Both the position numbers and the translations under genes were made by a program. A model generated the notes under the pieces. It was not told the DNA's origin. It saw only the letters and a program-made list of their open reading frames with translations, and did no database searches. A DNA stretch of 64,000 bases from Pegea sp. RAD2-039 (Eukaryota; Chordata; Thaliacea; Salpida; Salpidae): positions 1 through 64,000 of the forward strand of contig JAQGEQ010000245.1 of assembly GCA_034620365.1 (NCBI GenBank). The letters run 5' to 3'. Numbering within the stretch: position 1 is the stretch's first letter; the number at the start of each line of letters is the position of its first letter. Positions 1 to 10,852 of this stretch are shown here, piece by piece.

Positions 1-1
1 C

Positions 2-823
2 ATCAAGCTATTATCTGGTTCTCACTCAAAACTCCAAACTGCACTTAATATTGTAGAAAACTGGTCTGCGAATTGGCAACTTAAAATCCAGCCAACAAAG
101 TCTGAAGTTATAACATTCTCCCGTAAGCCAGCTGCCAACTTCAGCAACCAATACTACATCAATGGATCTATTCTTGAACGAGTATCCTCAGTCATAGACC
201 TCGGCATTACTCTGACATCTGACTTCAAATGGCACAGTTATGTTTCCAGAATCTTTGGAAAATCTATCAGGCTTGTCCACCTCATCATAAAGACTTTTAA
301 TTCTAAAAATCCATGGTTTTACGTGAACCTTTTCAAACTGTACATACGCCCTATTCTTGAATACAATGTCAGTGCATGGATGCCATATCAAGTTGGTGAT
401 ATCAGAAAAATCGAATCTGTTCAGGCAAAATTTACGAGATTGGTTTGCAGGAAACTTAATATCAAATACGAGAGTTATAAGCATCGTCTCAGCTTCTTCA
501 ATCTAGATACTTTGGAAATCCGAAGAATTAAATACGACCTTATTCTGATTTTTAAAATTATTCACAACCTAATTGATCTTCAGTTTGATGACTTTTTCTC
601 CATTAGTCCCTCCCTCAAGTTATATCAACTTAGAAGACATAAATTACATCTTAATAAGCCCACTCCACCAGCTACGTTAACCAGATTAAGTTTTTTCTCA
701 TACCGCACAATCAGTACATGGAACAATCTGCCATCAGAGATTGTCATGTCAAAATCACTTATGCTGTTCAAGAAAAAGCTGAATTGTTATAACATCGCCA
801 ACATTGCCATTTCTAAACTGTGA
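2..823 (+). CDS. Reverse transcriptase C-terminal part of a LINE ORF2 (partial)
   Basis: The frame is open from base 2 to a TGA at 821-823, 273 codons, and continues off the left edge. The protein resembles the region after the catalytic FADD box of LINE reverse transcriptases. The segment WSANWQLKIQPTKSEVI near residues 21-37 matches the typical 'W...N.LKLNP.KTE.I.F' motif. A later stretch with RPILEYNVSAWMP (near residue 115), followed by a DIRKIESVQAKFTR block, is the conserved 'R..LEY.S.VW.P....I..IE.VQ..FT' signature. The C-terminal tail contains TISTWNNLPSEIV, also usual for CR1/Jockey-like elements. The protein would copy element RNA at the target site. The catalytic residues lie upstream and cannot be checked here. 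A GTG or TTG is not needed as a start because the gene is truncated by the window edge. Confidence 0.88.
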   Translation: MKLLSGSHSKLQTALNIVENWSANWQLKIQPTKSEVITFSRKPAANFSNQYYINGSILERVSSVIDLGITLTSDFKWHSYVSRIFGKSIRLVHLIIKTFNSKNPWFYVNLFKLYIRPILEYNVSAWMPYQVGDIRKIESVQAKFTRLVCRKLNIKYESYKHRLSFFNLDTLEIRRIKYDLILIFKIIHNLIDLQFDDFFSISPSLKLYQLRRHKLHLNKPTPPATLTRLSFFSYRTISTWNNLPSEIVMSKSLMLFKKKLNCYNIANIAISKL

Positions 824-930
824 ATTTTTCTATTTTACAATACTATGATTCTGTGCAATTCTTCATTGTCATATACTTTTTCGTTTACACGTCAAATAGA
901 TCTAATTTGTGAGAATGTGTGTTAGCGAGA

Positions 931-949
931 GGTGCTCTCTTTAGGCACC
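931..949 (+). other. LINE 3'-terminal stem-loop
   Basis: GGTGC (931-935) pairs with GCACC (945-949) around a 9-nt loop, just before the AATAAATA tail. A closely related hairpin sits at the end of the SINE at 57040-57062. This is the kind of 3' structure LINE reverse transcriptases recognise. Confidence 0.6.
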
Positions 950-985
950 CTCCTTCACATTTATTGTAATAAATAAATAAATATT

Positions 986-2150
986 AATTATGAGAATTAT
1001 TTGAAAATTCAAAATCTAAAACGTATTAAGTAAAAAATCTAAAATTAATTTTGAATTGTTTTCAAAGGAAAGCTTGTATCACAGCTTAAAATAAAAAGAA
1101 AACTTATAAATGAAAAATAAAATTCTGAATTGATTGTCGTCAGGACAAACTCTATATCAATAAAAGTTGTTAAAATGAAGATGTATTATTGAAATTTGTA
1201 TCTTGACAATGATCTTCTTTAATAAACATTTTGAAATCGACAAGTTGTCGGTGATGTATTTTTAAATTTGAAGTTTTGGAGTTAAATCATTCCTGCTATC
1301 TTAATAGCTTTGCATTTCTTACAATTTAATTATCAACAATATTTTTTACAAGAAGTATAATTATATTTTCTAATAATGAAAGAAGTTTTTGCAGAATCCA
1401 TTCAAAAAGTAATTTTTCATCAAAATCTTAGAAAAGATCTTCAAAATAAATTTAATATACATTAAGCAGTTTCCATTAAAAAAAAACAATATTATTTATA
1501 CCTAGCTTTACAGATAAAAATTAATGATCATTTTTCTGGTGAATAATACTTTTTTCAATAATTTTGTTTCAATGCAGAATTACTTATTTGAAATTTTGAG
1601 GACGACTTTGTTGTTTGATAATAATCTAAAACTTTTTTACTAGATGGTAAGTTTTAGACTTACGATTTCTAGAAATATTTTTATTTTAAGATTAAAATGA
1701 AACATTTTATGGAAAAGAATTTAAATATTTATGAATATTTAAAAAGATTGTTTTGTAAGTTCAAAGTCACCCAGCAGAATTTCTATTCTAACAGATGTAA
1801 ATACACTTCAATTAAAATATTTTAAAAGATAAAAATAAAACAATTTATAAAAGAAACTAAAGAAACATTTTGATGGTGATTGAAAAGTAAATAGTAAAAT
1901 TGAAAAATAGAACAAAAAGTTATTTTTAAATCTTCAAAAATATTACATAAAGATTAGCTAAGGTATTTTTGAACAAAAAGTACTTTTATTTTTTTTGAAA
2001 CTTTAAAAGTAAAATGCAAAAAGTAGCAGTAATTAAAAAATAAATCAATTTGAAGTTTAATTATTAAAGGAACTTTCTTTTTTTATGATTTCTTAAAAAC
2101 AAAATAGTTTTTAAATAATCTCTTCTAAAACAGATTTAATATTTTCCACA
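986..2150. other. AT-rich non-coding spacer
   Basis: I see no supportable gene. It holds one diverged copy of the box-plus-hairpin part of the dispersed module: CAGGACAAACTC near 1139-1151 and an ATCGAC-N5-GTCGGT hairpin at 1236-1252. The rest is low-complexity A/T sequence. Confidence 0.6.
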
Positions 2151-2152
2151 AG

Positions 2153-2241
2153 ATCTCAAAGCGACGTGGAACACGATCTTTGGCAAAGATGAATAAGCCG
2201 GAAGTTGATGAGTTCAAAATAACCTCTAACGTCGATCGAAG
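2153..2241 (+). pseudogene. Exon-like coding island, acidic/basic protein fragment
   Basis: The 89 bases are clearly richer in GC and codon-like compared with the flanks. They are bounded by a pyrimidine-rich acceptor (TTTAATATTTTCCACAAG ending at 2152) and a good donor (GTGACATC from 2242). One phase is open throughout and reads ISKRRGTRSLAKMNKPEVDE, then FKITSNVDR. A second copy at 61607-61687 has the same boundaries but an 8-base deletion. The shared CGAAG/GTGAYGTCATC boundary also occurs at the end of the island at 50314-50684. I do not recognise the protein. It may be an exon of an undetected gene or a captured gene fragment. Confidence 0.35.
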
Positions 2242-3289
2242 GTGACATCATCAGCATGTGACGTCATCAGTGATTGATTTGTTTGGTTTTTATTTTGAGA
2301 GAAGATGAGCATCAAATGCAGATATTGGTAACATCTTGATCTTAATGCTGATGATTTTGATGATGAGTCCTTATAAATTTATCGATTAAAAAAATACAAT
2401 TATTCCTTAAAACCAAAATTATTTTTTTAACAATCACTTAGAAAACAGATTTAATAGTATTCAATTAGATATATAACTCAAAAAAAGTTCTTAAATTACT
2501 TTTTCTCCTTTTTTGTTTAGTTTTATTTCAACATAAGTAGAATAATTTTATCTGCTAATAAAAAGTATTTATTAAAAATAAAAATATTAATTTTTATTCT
2601 AAAATTTTCTTAAAAGCAAATTTTATTGAAAACTGAGATATATCCAAAACTAGAAATTTGAATGTGAAATATTTTGAAGTAAATTTATTTTGGGAAAACT
2701 ATTAAAGGAGAAAAACAAAACATGAAAAAAGTTTAGATAATTTTCCAAAATACTCTTTGGTTTTATGAAATTTTAATAATTATATAATTTTCAGTTTAGG
2801 TTTGCTAATAAAAGCTACTGTTTTTATTTCTTAATATTTTTATTTATTTTGTTTATTTCTATTTTTTCATAATATTATCATTCTTGAAAACCATTGAAAA
2901 AGATTTTTTCTAAAACAAAATTACTGATATTTAATTTGAATAAAAATAAAATAGTAAATAATAATGTTTGCTAAAAATATTTAAAAATTTGAAACAGAAA
3001 ATTATTTTATCTTTAATTGATTGTTTCTATTATTATTTTTTTTAAACTTCAAAATCTTAAGGTTTATAAGATATATAATTTTGAAATCCTTGCATTGCTT
3101 CAGTCTATGTTTTTGTAAGTGACATTTGATAACTTGAATTTTAAGGCTTACTTTCAAACTTTGTTGAAATTATGAATAATAACATTTAAATTGAAAACAG
3201 AACAATTCTAATTAGTAACTTTTCGTATCAACAAAAAAATACAATTTTAAAAACAAATTATTTATTTAACTTTGAATTTACAAGTAAGA
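2242..3289. other. AT-rich spacer with a short D-rich frame
   Basis: Directly after the exon-like island lie two TGACRTCATCA motifs (2243-2270). An acidic 13-codon frame follows at about 2334-2375 (LDLNADDFDDESL). From 2380 the sequence is plain A/T-rich. The part from about 3060 belongs to a repeat found again in reverse at 42880-43040. Confidence 0.35.
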
Positions 3290-3870
3290 CTTTCTTCCTC
3301 TTATCTGTCAGGCAAGTAATTTTATTCAATAACTTTGTCCTTACAAAACATTCTAACACTTTTTTCAATAACCCTTGTATTGAAATCTGTAAATAAAAAC
3401 TAATGGACGGTTACAAAAATCTGACTCAACTTAGCGACTATGAATTTCCAAAGCATAAATTTAAAAGAATATCCTGAAAAAACATCAACCAAAAATAGAA
3501 AAATTTCAAATAAGTTAAATAAAATTATCAAAAGCAATTAATTTTCATTTTTATTGTCAACATATAAAACTATTCTTATGATTCTAAATAATTTAAATTT
3601 TTTAAATGACTAATAATTTTCAAAAATAATTTTTTCCGGACAAATACTAGATGAAACAACGTTTTTATAATGAAAAACATTTTTAGTTTTCATTGAAGAA
3701 AATGTTTTAGATGATAATTTTTGATATCGACTACTCGTCGATAGATTATTCTGAAAATAAATTCTAACAAAATTAAGTTTACTTTCCAAGTTAAATCTGT
3801 TGTGATGTTTCTATTAATAGAATTACATGGCGTGAATATCATTTTGACATCAAATATTTGTTAATTTAGT
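3290..3870 (+). repeat. Dispersed palindromic module, copy 1
   Basis: It carries the TCTTATCTGTCAGGCAAGTA box, then CCGGACAAATACTAGATG near 3638, then the hairpin ATCGAC-TACTC-GTCGAT at 3726-3742 and the downstream tail. Its closest relative is the reverse-oriented copy at 42215-42790. Confidence 0.7.
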
Positions 3871-4479
3871 ATTCGCTTTATTTATTTTTCTATAATAAAC
3901 TGCTGTTTAAGCTTTCGTTTTGCTATGTTTTACGTAAAATATTTTGGAGAAGTATATAGTTTTTTATATCTTTGTTAACTTTTTCTAATTATCCTTTTTA
4001 ACCTTTTCATTTAATCTCTAGTTAACGATATTTAAAGTCAACGGTTTTATTAGAATCACCTAGCTATTGAAGACTAGAAGCTTTTTCTTGGAATTTAGTT
4101 CTGATATAAATATCTTTCATGAACTTTGTTACAACTCTTTGCAAGTATTTCCCACTTTTTATGAATTATTTGTTGTATTTTCTTAATTCTTAAGCATTGG
4201 TGGTTTGCTTCTTGGCATAAACTTTAATTAATAAAATTGTCATAAAAAGAACAATTTCTATTTATATTTGTTCACCTCTTTTGACAGAAGCATTTGAGCA
4301 TTTTACAACGCCGAAGGTAATTGTAATAAATTTGTTGAAATTATAGTGATCATGAAAATTTCAGAGCCATTGATTGATCTCAACATGAAATTTCGAGTTA
4401 TTTATTTGTAACAACTGTTTAGTATATTAAACTTTAAATTGAAACTTTTTAGAAATTTAATTCCATTTTACTATTGATT

Positions 4480-4770
4480 TTTCAGTCACAAGATGTCGCT
4501 ATAATAGCTTTATGTTTATTTTTTTAAACTTACAAACGTTGTATCCTCCTATCTGTGAGAGAAATAGTGTTACTCAGTGACTTTGAGCTTACAACACATT
4601 GTTTATTAATATTCATACAAGGTTTGTTCATAACTATACAATTAGCTTTATATAAAAAGTATCAGTAATAGTCTTAGTTTTTAAAAACCTTTAAACAGTT
4701 TAAAACTAAAATGTTATATGCACTAACAATAAGGAGATAGTTTCTCTATAAAATTGATAAGAAGATTAGG
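4480..4770 (+). repeat. Dispersed module, copy 2 (5' half only)
   Basis: It has CAGTCACAAGATGTCGCT at 4483-4500, the CTATCTGTGAGAGAAATAG palindrome-like box near 4550 and the ATATAAAAAGTAT tail. It is cut off by the coding-like island that starts near 4785, so the box and hairpin are missing. Confidence 0.65.
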
Positions 4771-5095
4771 GAATGACTCTTTCAACACTGTGACGTCATC
4801 ACCTTCGATGTTGTAGTCCTCTGTTTCATGCTTTGATCACGATTTTCATTTGTTGATCTTTTTAATGATCATGCTCTTTTTTGATCCTTAGAATATCGGT
4901 TTCATCTATTTCGAAGTCATCGCTTGCTATTGATATTTAAAAAGTTAGTGGACCAGTCCCCCAACCATGAGCGAGTACCGCAGAACGTTGACGAGTCATG
5001 TGGCGAGTCAAAGGTGCCAGCTTCTGAATCAATGCGTCTGTTTAAGTTGGAATCGCCGTCGCTTTTACTGATGTGTAGAATTGCGATTTCTTGTC
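4760..5095 (-). pseudogene. Coding-like island, acidic protein fragment (left copy)
   Basis: On the minus strand a frame runs from about 5095 and reads HISKSDGDSNLNRRIDSEAG, then TFDSPHDSSTFCGTRSWLGD, then ends in SKR and a stop. The sequence then continues in the next frame (SDDFEIDETDILRIKKEHDH), which meets an extra TAA here, and later in the third frame (HETEDYNIEGDDVTVLKESF). The first ~88 bases as written on the plus strand (from about 4955) are identical to the copy at 50314-50684. Frame changes are shared with that copy, so they predate the duplication or mark small introns. The product is not recognised; it is rich in Asp, Ser and Glu. Confidence 0.4.
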
Positions 5096-5789
5096 AATAA
5101 GATTCGTCGATGTAAACTAAAAGATTTTCAATTATCAAAACTAATTTCGAATTTATATTCAGAAAACATCTAAAAGAAAATTTTTGCTTAAGATTTAGAA
5201 TAAAAAGAAGCAGCATGAGCTATTTATTGATTTCAACATAAAGTTTCAATTTATTTACAACATTTGTTTTACTGTTTTATTTTTATAAAGCCTTGGTTGC
5301 TTTGTTTTATGATTTTCACTTTGAATTTTAATAACTGCTTCTGTTTTAATATTTTAATTTTCAGATATTAATATTCAGATTTAACAACAAATTCAGATAA
5401 ATGTTCAGTTTAAACATAAAATTTTTATGTTTTGTAAATATTCAATAAAAACTGCGATTTGCAGTTTCAAAAGATTTCAATGCATTTCTATCTGTTAAAG
5501 AATATTTATGAAAAACGGGAATATCGTTTATTTTGCGTTAAATAAAAATGAAATATTTATTAGTCTTTAAAACTGATTTTAATATACTGTTATTACAATC
5601 TTTAATTAAGTAAAAAAAACATTACTAAAATTATACAAAACAAGTTTAAACAAATTCTACTTTGTCAATTCATTAAGATTCTGAGTAAACCTGACTTAAA
5701 CAAATTATTTGCGATTTGCCTCACTTTTATTAAATTTTATTACATTAAACTTTAAATTGAAACTATTGAAAAACTTTATTGCATTTTAC

Positions 5790-6400
5790 TATTTAGTTTT
5801 CAGTCACAAGATGTCACTATCATAGTTTTGTGTTTATATTTTGTGAACTTATAAACGTTGTATCCTCCTATTTGTCAGACAAATAGTGTTGCTCAGTGAC
5901 TTTAAGCTTACAAAACATTCTTTATTTATATTCATACAAGGTTTATTCATACTCATACAATTAGCTTTATATAAAAAGTATTTCTAATAGGTTTAGTTTT
6001 GTAAAATCATTAAACAGTTTAAAACTAAAATGTATTATGTACTAAGAAGAATAAAATACTTTCCATATAAGGTTGATAGTATACAAAATTAAAATCGTCG
6101 AACAGTTTTAAATAAATTAAACTTTTTATGAAAATAAAAATTTAGAAACCTAATATTTCTCCTGACAAATACTGGATGAAAAGCTGTCATTATATCGAGA
6201 ATAGCTTCCTAACTTTCAATCCAAGATATGAACCAGATTTCTATTTTTTAAATCGACTATGTGTCGATAAATTAATCCGATAATTGTATCTAAGAATTAT
6301 CTGCAAACTTTGAATTTTAAAACTGCTTTAAATGTTTCATTAATAATATTACTTGACTTGATTTTCAATTTTCATTTGACTTTTAATTATAAAATCTTTG
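5790..6400 (+). repeat. Dispersed palindromic module, copy 3 (full order)
   Basis: This is one of the clearest copies. CAGTCACAAGATGTCACT is at 5801-5818, the perfect 9-bp-arm palindrome CTATTTGTCAGACAAATAG at 5868-5886, CTCCTGACAAATACTGGATG near 6160, and the hairpin ATCGAC-TATGT-GTCGAT at 6252-6267 region. Confidence 0.75.
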
Positions 6401-6449
6401 TTCGCATTATGCTATTGTGTGTCAGTGAAACATAAAAAATCTTTTATTT

Positions 6450-6620
6450 GCTACTTTTTCCAGTCACAAAATGTCTCTGTTTCATTTGTATGTTTGATTT
6501 TTATGATTTGTAGAATTTATGTTTTGTGCTAAGATCTGTTAGATACGTACTTTTTCTTTCTGACCTTGAGCTTACAATAAACACTTTTGAAATGATTATA
6601 ACTATCAACGAGTAAAGTCA
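6450..6620 (+). repeat. Dispersed module, copy 4 (5' half)
   Basis: CAGTCACAAAATGTCTCTG starts at about 6463 and a diverged GATCTGTTAGATACGTA box follows near 6533. The spacing from copy 3 is about 660 bp and to copy 5 about 720 bp, so copies 3 to 5 form a degenerate tandem array. Confidence 0.55.
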
Positions 6621-6924
6621 TAGAATTTTTTTCTTCATAAAAATATCTAAAATTAGTTTTAGTTATAAGAAACTAAACTCTCGTAGTTTAAAAGAAATTT
6701 AGTTTATAAGGAAAACATTTCTTGTTTTAATTTTTTGTTTTCTTCTTAACTTAAGTTTTTGTGAGAAAATATTAAACTTTACTTTATATAATATATTGAT
6801 CTAAAATATTAATATAAAAACTTGATCTACAGAAAAGGGCTTTACCTAATAATAAAATTGTTGGTTTAACTAAAAGCGTTATTTTATAAAATTAGAAAAA
6901 ACTGTTTTAGGTTTTCATTTTTTA

Positions 6925-7000
6925 GTCGACGAATTTGACGCTAGACGTCGCTGCCGATAAATAATTTTAAAAACCTTCTATTGCTTTAGGCTATGTTTCT
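6925..7000 (+). repeat. GACGCTAGACGTCGCT repeat
   Basis: TTGACGCTAGACGTCGCTG is followed by GATAAATAATTTT and the 'GGCTATGTTTTTG' block. The same string occurs near 40650 (+) and in reverse near 43040, 47600, 54500 and, slightly changed, 60690. It shares AGAYGTCGCT with the first motif of the dispersed module. Confidence 0.6.
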
Positions 7001-7179
7001 GCAATTTTTTTCCAACTCATTAAATTTAGTAAATTCAGAAAGAAAGTATTACGACAAGATCTGTATAGATGACAAAATTTAAGTATAATTTTCAGTTACG
7101 GCAACTTTCATTAAACTTGATTTTATAATTATTTAATCTAACAACGTTGATTTTGATCAGAATTTATAAAGTCTTATTT

Positions 7180-7660
7180 TTGGTCTAAGATGGTTAGCAA
7201 AGTTGGCAAAATTAATGGAGAATTTTATTTAGATCTGTTAGATGAATAGTCTAGCCCAAATACGTTGAACTTACAAAACATTATTTTTTGTATTTATATA
7301 AGTTATATTCAACTTCATAAAACAAGCTTCATATAAAAAGTACTTTAAATAGATTTAGTTTTTAAGAATTACTTGAAAAATTAAAACTAAAAAGTATTTT
7401 GCAGCTACAGGTAAGATATAATCTTCTATAAGACTGATGTCAAAGAAATAAATATTGTCTAACAGTTTTTAATAAATGAAACGTTTGGAAAAAAATATAA
7501 GATAGAAAATAACTTTTCTCCTGACAAATACTAGATCAAAATAAAATGATAAAAAAGAGAAATAATTTTCCAATTGGTCACTACTTTCTTCTGTTAGTGA
7601 ACCTCCGCAATAACATTTGTTAATTTTGAAATCGGCATGTGTCGATTAATTTTATCAAAA
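7180..7660 (+). repeat. Dispersed module, copy 5
   Basis: Diverged: GATCTGTTAGATGAATAGT near 7225, CTCCTGACAAATACTAGATC near 7518 and ATCGGC-ATGT-GTCGAT at 7632-7647. It ends just before the first gene-bearing duplication block. Confidence 0.6.
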
Positions 7661-7728
7661 AATTGACATTCTGCAAATATATTATTTTCAACTCTTGTTA
7701 CTAATACTAACATATGAACATATATTGA

Positions 7729-7992
7729 TCAGCACAACGTATTTAATAGATGAAATGTATCATATTTTCTTGTTCTAAACGGTGGTTTCTTTTCTGAAAT
7801 AAAATGAAGAGAAGAAAAACTACTTTCAAAATAAGAGAAAAACTTTAACAGCTTTTTATTTTGCATTTCACTTTGTGTTGCTCGATTAGTTTCTTTTGTC
7901 TCACTTTCTCTAACTTTTTTTTTAATATCATCACTCATAGCACATCCTATATCACCGTTTTCGGCCGAGCTATTACAATGAAATTTTACCAT
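7729..7992 (-). CDS. Small hypothetical protein, 87 aa
   Basis: The frame has a true ATG at 7992-7990 and ends with TAA. The product is hydrophilic in the first two thirds (SDDIKKKVRESETKETNRA near residues 20-38) and aromatic-rich after that; I see no known domain. It lies 2.3 kb downstream of the zinc-finger pseudogene of copy A on the same strand. In copy C (27655-27920) the same sequence has lost one base in a poly-A run (codons KKK) and lacks the start, so the frame is not maintained there. It may be an exon, a decayed gene or a chance frame. Confidence 0.25.
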   Translation of the reverse strand: MVKFHCNSSAENGDIGCAMSDDIKKKVRESETKETNRATQSEMQNKKLLKFFSYFESSFSSLHFISEKKPPFRTRKYDTFHLLNTLC

Positions 7993-9040
7993 TTGTAATT
8001 TTTTAATAAAGGTATTATTTCAATAAGTTGTTTTATAAAAGTTTTGTTATTTCTAATCTTCTATAAACTGTTTGTAAAAAATAAATTAATGTTTATTTTG
8101 TATTAAATTAAAAGCTATTTTTTAAAAACGAATAGAAGCTAGATTCAATGAGTTGTTTTTACAATACTTCACTACATTTTGATTAAAATTATTCAGAATT
8201 GAAAAATATGTTCACAGCAACTTTTGATGTTAACTTTTGAAAATTATAATCTAAAAAGTAATAACCATCGAAATGCAAAAAAAATATTTAAAATTTGTTG
8301 TCAAAGTAAAACTTTTTCTAACAGTTCTAAGTAAACCAACCTTATAAAGGAGAATGTAATTGATAAAATTGACTTTTGTTTTGACAATTATTAGATCGAA
8401 AGAGATGATAGTAAAAGAAATATTATGAAACATTAGACGTATTACTTCTTCAAAACGGAGAAGATTTTGAAATAAGCAATTTGTAGATATATATTGATTA
8501 ACCATCTTGAAAATTTAACTTTAGTAATTTTTTTATTAATGCCATTGAAGAAATTATCATTTTATTTTGTTAGTTTGTAATAATGGTTATAAGTGATAAT
8601 TTTATTTGAATTATCTTGTTTTCTATTGTCCATTCTTTGTTATTTAAACTTTTTTTCTTTCAGATATTTTTTGAAACCAAAAAATAATAATCATTTAATA
8701 ATGACTTCAACGAAACATGAAAACTAAGTGACGTATAAAGCAAGAACAAAATGTGAAGAAAATAAAGCAAAAATGTTTTAATAGTGGCAATAAGGATGCT
8801 GATCATAAAAGATACCATACAGCTAAGTAATAGCGAATCAAGCTTGTTATTTTAAAGTTAAAATTTTTGATTAAAATGAAAAAAAAATATTTTTGTTAGA
8901 TATTGAAAATCATCTGCTATAAACGAATCAACAATTGTATTCAAATTAAAACATAATTTTAATCAGAATTGATTATCATCAACAGGAACAACTGAAGTGA
9001 AAAGTTTTTATATTTTATAGTAATTTTTTCAACAAAATAT
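7993..9040. other. Copy-A-specific 1.06-kb segment
   Basis: This is absent from copy C, where the flanks join at about 27915. It contains pieces of the repeat landscape: GACAATTATTAGATCG near 8381 resembles the module box, and 8530-8650 matches the arms at 59330-59420 and 62390-62500. A strong acceptor-like TTTTTTTCTTTCAG ends at 8664. Short frames ending in SGNKDADHKRYHTAK follow at about 8783-8830. Confidence 0.4.
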
Positions 9041-10314
9041 GAAAAAATGTTGAAATTTTTTAGGAAAAAATATTATTTGAATATAAAAGTTAATCTACCT
9101 TTTTCTGTAACCATCATATATATCTTTTATCCAACCTAACTTGGTATACTATAATGATCTTTTAATTTTAGGTATTATAACAGTAAAAGTTAATTCAAGC
9201 AAAATACAGCTGTTATCAAAACTTCTTTAGAATATTTTATACATTTAAACCTAGTTTACAGTAAGAGAATCTATGAGTAAATCGGTTTATTATATTTATA
9301 CTAAACTATAGATTTTAATAGAATATTTGTTTATACTTTAATCGAAAACTTTATTAAAATACATGAAGTAAACTAACCAGCAGTTGGAAATTAACTTCAT
9401 AGAAATGAACTTTTTTGATTCCGAGTGATCTTAATTTGAAACACAAACTTTAACTACTTATTGTAATAAAAAATAACTTTACGCTTGTGCTAAAAGTTGA
9501 TGAGTTTAGAAATAATGAATAAATTTAACTGAGATATGAAAAACAAAACAAAAAAGAATTTATCATTATGAAATAATATTATAAAAACCAAAATTATTTT
9601 TAAAATAATGATATTTTTCTAAATAAGTTGATCTACAAAATATTATTCCAATACTAACTTTTCAGTATCTTGTTGCAAAAATTATATTTTTAGGAGGTTT
9701 ATGAAGAATTCTTTAAATCATTTTTAGTTACAACTGAAATAATAGAAATATTGTCTAACACCAAGTGGTGTCATTTGTAAAGACATTTGAATTTCATTAA
9801 ATTTTCATCTTTTCTTTTAAACGTTTTTAAAGCACTTTTTTTGGAAAAACTATTTTGAAATTACTTTGTCGTGCTGGTGGATAAATATTTGATGAGTTAA
9901 AAAAAAGATTTCTAAATTGTAGTTTCAAACTGTTATTGATAAGGCTGTAGGAGTTCCTATTTGTAGATATTCTACCATGCATCTAAAATATTCTTAATCA
10001 CCAAACTGGAAAGTTGAAACTCATTCTAACATTTTAACATTTTGATTATTCTAATCAGCTAATTTTCTTCAGTTTTTATATTTTTTAGTTCATAAATTTA
10101 CAAATATTAATTTCTTTTTTCGATTTGTATACTTTGTAAAAATCTTTTTTTACTTAGCTGAATTTACATTTGAAGTTGGTATGAATCTCTGAATGTTTTC
10201 AAGTTTAAAATTGCTTTAAAAAAGTTTGATGAAGAAATTTACCTGAAATAATTGTACCATGAAACTAATATTCAATAATATAATAAAATAATATAATACC
10301 GAAAATCAGTTGTT

Positions 10315-10852
<538 letters not shown>

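Larger units (their letters stand above)
1..985 (+). mobile_element. 3' end of a non-LTR retrotransposon (LINE)
   Basis: The window opens inside a LINE. It has an open reverse-transcriptase reading frame to 823, a short 3' UTR, a terminal stem-loop at 931-949 (GGTGC paired with GCACC) and an AATAAATAAATA-type tail at about 966-984. A 3' hairpin followed by a short A/T-rich repeat tail is typical of CR1/L2/RTE-like LINEs. The coding part is open and not visibly decayed, so this is a fairly recent insertion. The 5' end lies outside the window. The terminal ~80 bp recurs at the ends of the elements at 44320-44460, 45600-45735 and 56913-57106. Confidence 0.85.
3900..6720 (+). repeat. Left arm of a 2.8-kb inverted duplication
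   Basis: This segment matches 48740-51440 in reverse complement over nearly its whole length. Landmarks are the CGCCGAAGG block at 4310 (51060), the coding-like island at 4790-5095 (50314-50620), GCGATTTGCAGTTTC at 5454 (49960) and the CACTTTTGAA block at 6580 (48865). About 42 kb separates the arms. Confidence 0.75.

Noticed and set aside
2340-2400. CTGATGA...GATGAG string resembling a hammerhead ribozyme core
   Set aside because: There is no GAAA core segment at the right spacing and no three-stem fold.
4791-4802. TGACGTCATCA motifs as cAMP-response promoters
   Set aside because: They recur within exon-like islands and the minisatellite, where they code for acidic residues, and no gene start lies nearby.
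8251-8505. 84-codon minus-strand frame; similar ones at 25675 and 56389
   Set aside because: All lie across the box-and-hairpin part of the dispersed repeat and reflect its sequence, not a gene.
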